From CAYLLT01 sp964591605 (GTDB lineage: Bacteria > Planctomycetota > Phycisphaerae > UBA1845 > PWPN01), in assembly GCA_964591605.1 (NCBI GenBank), contig CAZQEN010000013.1:1-44808 (forward strand): 44,808 nucleotides of DNA, given 5' to 3'. The notes under the pieces were generated by a model. It was not told the DNA's origin, ran no database searches, and was given only the letters and a program-made list of their open reading frames with translations. The translations under genes and the position numbers were made by a program. Positions 42,043-44,808 of this stretch are shown in pieces (the stretch's first letter is position 1; every line of letters starts with the position of its first letter).

Positions 42043-44046
42043 TCAACGGCAGAGGCTCTGAAAATGCGAGGACGCTTGAGACGTGCCGATCGTCTCTCCT
42101 GTGCGTTCGCTGCGCCTCTGCGGTTCGACCTCCTGCGACGCCGGCTGTGACTCGAGCCGGCGGATCATGACCTCGAGCGTCGCGAGCGTGAGGACCTGTT
42201 CCGCGCTGCGTGCGTCGGCGGCCGAGCGGCGCCACAAGTCGAGCAGCGACTCGCGGCGGACCCATTCGAGGATGCGGGCGGTCGGTTCGCGCAGAATGTC
42301 AAGCCGGCCCGACCGGCGCCAGACATCCAGCGCCCAGGATCGCAGCGCCGCGCTGCTCGTACCGTGCCGGCGCGCGACGCTGTAGCGGGCGCGGGCATAC
42401 CAGCGGTGCAGCCGATCCATTTGCCAGCAATACTCCCGCAGCAGCCGGTTCGTGGCGACCGGCAGCGCTCCGCAACCGTCGGCCCGCGGCACGCGGGCAT
42501 ACCGCGGGAAGACCTTCCGCAGGGCGGCCACATAGAGTGCCCGGGCCCGACGCAGCCGGGGCGACACCCGCTGGTGCCAGTCGAGCATGGCGCGGTCGCT
42601 GGCGGGGTTTCGCACCAGGACGTCGTCGCGAAGCAGCCGTGTGCCGAGCACGTCCACGCGGCCGGTCCGGCCGTGAACCATCGTGTACTCGGCGCGCGAA
42701 AGCGAATCGACGGCCGGGGCGGTGCGGTAAATCAGATCGATCCGCGACTCCCAGTCTGACTGGCTCTCGCGGGCCAGCGCGGGCTGAAGCAGCGCGTTCA
42801 CGAAATCGATCTCGCCGCCGGAGTGCAGGCGCGAGCGTGCCCAGTGCGTCTGATGCGGGGCCACGCCCGGCGTCTCATCGGCCGGGACCGTGCCTCCGCC
42901 CACCAGGCCGTTGAAGAAGCCGTCCAGCAGGACGGCGCCCGCGCGCTCGTGCAGGTACGGGCGGATCGGCAGCAGCGGCGGCAGGTGGGCCGCACTCTGC
43001 AGACCATCCGTGTCGATGATGGCCGCTTCGAGCCGCTCGGGCAGGGCGTGCTCATCGAGCGAAACGAGGTCGTGGGCGGCGCCGGCGACGCGGGCCAGCC
43101 GGCGCCCGAACCGCACGTCTTCATAGAACGGCCAGCCGGCCGTGAAACAGCGGGGCACGCGGCCGATGCGCTCGCCCATGGCCAGGAAGAGCCGGGAATC
43201 CAGGCCGCCGCTGATACCCAGCAGAAGCTGCCCGCTCGTCGAGGCGTGTCGACGCATCGCGGCCGTGAAGGTTTCGAGGTAGCTGTCGAGGGCTTCGTCA
43301 GCGTCTTCGATCCGCCCGCGCGTGTAGTCGAAATCCCAGTAGCGACAGTAACCCACCCCCTCGTCGCCCCAGCACAGGGCCTGCCCGCGCGGCAGCCAGC
43401 GGACGTTCTCGATGAGCGTGTGATCGTCGCACATGTTCTGTGTGCGGATCAGGTCGGCAACGCCGTGGCGGCAGATGCGCAGCGGCGCCCCCATGCCGCG
43501 CCAGGTCAGCCATGCCTGGGGCGATACGACGAGTCGATCGTCATCCGCCGACCAGAACAGCGGCGCCTGGCCGAGCTTGTCGTCGAAGATGAACCATCGT
43601 CGGGCCAGGCGGTCCAGCCACGCACCGCAGAAGCCGCCGTCGATCTGGCCCAGGGCTGCGAGACCGTGAGTTTTGAGCTGTTCGAGCACTGCAGCGGAGA
43701 TCTGCCTGATCGATGCCCCGCTTCCCGTTTCCGATTTCCGATTTGCGATCGTCTGGGCAGCCGGTTCGCGAAAACCGGCCATCGGCAATTGGCATTCGGT
43801 GATCCAATGGGAGTGAACGAACATCTCGCCCGCCCAGATGAGCAGGTCCGAGCCGATGTCCAGCACGTCGCCGCCGCAGGTGGGTTCGCTGGCACGGGGA
43901 GCCATGCAGGCCGCCGCCCAGTCGTCGGCCCTCGCAGCGGCGGTGCACGCCCGGCGGTCCACGCCCCGCAGGGCGAGCATGCGATCCAGTGTCTCGACGG
44001 CCGCGCCCGGCCTCGGGTCGGCCACCAGCAGAAGAGCCGGCATCAT
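42043..44046 (-). CDS. Asparagine synthase-related protein without N-terminal Cys
   Basis: The 667-aa protein starts MMPALLLVADP at ATG 44046, so the Cys2 nucleophile of class II amidotransferases is absent. A degenerate Ntn-hydrolase domain is visible (ALGQIDGGFCGAW, FIFDDKLGQAPLFWS), and the ATP-PPase motif is GISGGLDSRL (277-286). It should adenylate a substrate but use ammonia or a different nucleophile, or act as a ligase of another kind. Residues ~100-107 (IANRKSET) are encoded by heptamer repeats (43728-43748), an in-frame insertion. ATG overlaps the upstream stop (ATGA 44043-44046). The C-terminus is helical and unrecognised. Confidence 0.85.
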   Translation of the reverse strand: MMPALLLVADPRPGAAVETLDRMLALRGVDRRACTAAARADDWAAACMAPRASEPTCGGDVLDIGSDLLIWAGEMFVHSHWITECQLPMAGFREPAAQTIANRKSETGSGASIRQISAAVLEQLKTHGLAALGQIDGGFCGAWLDRLARRWFIFDDKLGQAPLFWSADDDRLVVSPQAWLTWRGMGAPLRICRHGVADLIRTQNMCDDHTLIENVRWLPRGQALCWGDEGVGYCRYWDFDYTRGRIEDADEALDSYLETFTAAMRRHASTSGQLLLGISGGLDSRLFLAMGERIGRVPRCFTAGWPFYEDVRFGRRLARVAGAAHDLVSLDEHALPERLEAAIIDTDGLQSAAHLPPLLPIRPYLHERAGAVLLDGFFNGLVGGGTVPADETPGVAPHQTHWARSRLHSGGEIDFVNALLQPALARESQSDWESRIDLIYRTAPAVDSLSRAEYTMVHGRTGRVDVLGTRLLRDDVLVRNPASDRAMLDWHQRVSPRLRRARALYVAALRKVFPRYARVPRADGCGALPVATNRLLREYCWQMDRLHRWYARARYSVARRHGTSSAALRSWALDVWRRSGRLDILREPTARILEWVRRESLLDLWRRSAADARSAEQVLTLATLEVMIRRLESQPASQEVEPQRRSERTGETIGTSQASSHFQSLCR
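43728..43748. repeat. Heptamer repeat (TTTCCGA x2 + TTTGCGA) inside the asparagine-synthase-like gene
   Basis: Three adjacent 7-mers are in frame with the coding sequence. A CCGGTT/AACCGG hairpin lies at 43761-43778 next to it. Confidence 0.85.
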
Positions 44047-44808
44047 GGATGCATCTCCACAGAGGGTATTACCGCCAAACCGTCCGGCGTGTGATGTCGC
44101 TCGCCCGCCGGCCGGCGTGCGACGCCGGCGAGCAGCCGCGACCAGCGCTCGCCGATGAGCCGGGGATCGTGATGCACCCGCGCCCGCTCGCGCGCCGCCC
44201 GCGCGAGACGGATCCGCTCGTACGGATCGAGCCCAAGCTGGCGGAGGGCGGCCGCGAGTTCGCCCGCTTCCAGCGGCGGCACGCACAGGCCGGCCCGGCC
44301 GTGCTCGACGAGCTCCGGCAGACCACCCACCCGGGTCACGATCACGGGCTTTCCGGCCGCCATCGCCTCGAGAATCATGTTGCTCGAAGATTCGCGCGGC
44401 GAGCACAACGCCACGACGTCGAAGCGTTCGTACACGCCCGGCACGTCGAAGGTCGGCCCGCAGAACCGTACGCGATCGGCGAGCTTCAGCTCGGCGCAGA
44501 GCTGCTGCAGGGGCCCGAGCTCGGGGCCCTCCCCGTAGATTTCAGCGCGGATGGCCACGCCGCTGTCCAGCGACGCCAGGGCGCGGAGGAGGATGTCAAT
44601 ACGCTTTTCCCGCCCCAGCCGTCCGACGTAGCCCACGACAAAAGCGGGGGAGTGGGCATGAGGGGCAGCGCAGGCAGCCCCACCCGCCGCCGCGCGATCC
44701 GCAGAATCATCGACGCTCGCGGCGTTGGCGATGACCACGCCTCGCGAAGCGGGGTAGCCATACTCCCGTTCGTAGAGTTCTCGGACGGCTTGACTGTTGT
44801 AGACAACG
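44043..44808 (-). CDS. GT4-family glycosyltransferase, 5' part beyond the window
   Basis: The reading frame is open to the right edge, so the start is outside the window. The visible part runs VVYNSQAVRELYEREYGYPASRG, NAASVDD, then FVVGYVGRLGREKRIDILLRAL, the donor motif SPRESSSNMILEAMAAGKPVIVT with Glu-x7-Glu, and GGLPELVEHGRAGL. These are standard GT4 motifs. Its stop overlaps the next gene's ATG by 4 bp. Acceptor-domain residues and start cannot be judged. Confidence 0.88.
   Translation of the reverse strand, partial: VVYNSQAVRELYEREYGYPASRGVVIANAASVDDSADRAAAGGAACAAPHAHSPAFVVGYVGRLGREKRIDILLRALASLDSGVAIRAEIYGEGPELGPLQQLCAELKLADRVRFCGPTFDVPGVYERFDVVALCSPRESSSNMILEAMAAGKPVIVTRVGGLPELVEHGRAGLCVPPLEAGELAAALRQLGLDPYERIRLARAARERARVHHDPRLIGERWSRLLAGVARRPAGERHHTPDGLAVIPSVEMHP

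Noticed and set aside
1..44808. CRISPR arrays or prophage
   Set aside because: No regularly spaced direct repeats of CRISPR type and no phage structural or integrase genes.

Overview
The window is GC-rich and looks like part of a Planctomycetota chromosome, probably Phycisphaerae-like, from a draft or metagenome assembly (there is a 10-N gap at 14785-14794). The lineage is inferred from a combination: a secreted protein ending in paired dockerin-like DxDxDG repeats, a PEP-CTERM protein, a planctomycete-style type II pseudopilin, a golvesin-domain amidase, LPS genes, and short 7-8 bp interspersed tandem repeats. No rRNA, tRNA, CRISPR array, transposase or phage gene was found.

Left part (1-13900), mixed housekeeping and cell-envelope genes: a small putative lipoprotein, a stand-alone ParA ATPase with a clear promoter and an upstream terminator, a large modular amidase/golvesin/FnIII/dockerin protein, an M55 D-aminopeptidase, an unknown 534-aa exported protein, a PEP-CTERM protein, a pseudopilin with a near-consensus promoter, rpoN, a membrane-anchored alpha/beta hydrolase and an ATC-hydrolase-like protein. 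Two intergenic regions fold into multi-branched inverted-repeat structures (5031-5111 and 9244-9445). The second, about 200 nt, is the best candidate here for an undescribed structured RNA or element.

Middle part (13900-27320), chromosome and metabolic functions: parB followed by two parS sites, a 27-codon membrane ORF with a strong ribosome binding site, a Fur-family regulator, the lipid A genes lpxI and lpxD separated by a Uma2 nuclease remnant, DNA polymerase X, an AF2212-like/PIN toxin-antitoxin pair with an apparently leaderless promoter, a CtBP-like dehydrogenase, a PA0069-type radical SAM protein, a single-HKD PLD-like protein, threonine ammonia-lyase, a zinc-ribbon protein and a short ArgA-type acetyltransferase.

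Right part (27335 to the right edge) is one minus-strand surface-polysaccharide cluster of 13 genes: six GT4-type glycosyltransferases, a GT9-like protein, two methyltransferases, an O-antigen/O-glycosylation ligase, two asparagine-synthase-like amidotransferases (one with and one without the N-terminal catalytic Cys) and a CapK/PaaK-like adenylate-forming enzyme. Six junctions are 4-bp ATGA stop/start overlaps, so much of the block is probably translationally coupled. Several members resemble the exosortase-associated EPS set, but no exosortase lies in the window. Short heptamer repeats have invaded coding sequence at least twice in this cluster.
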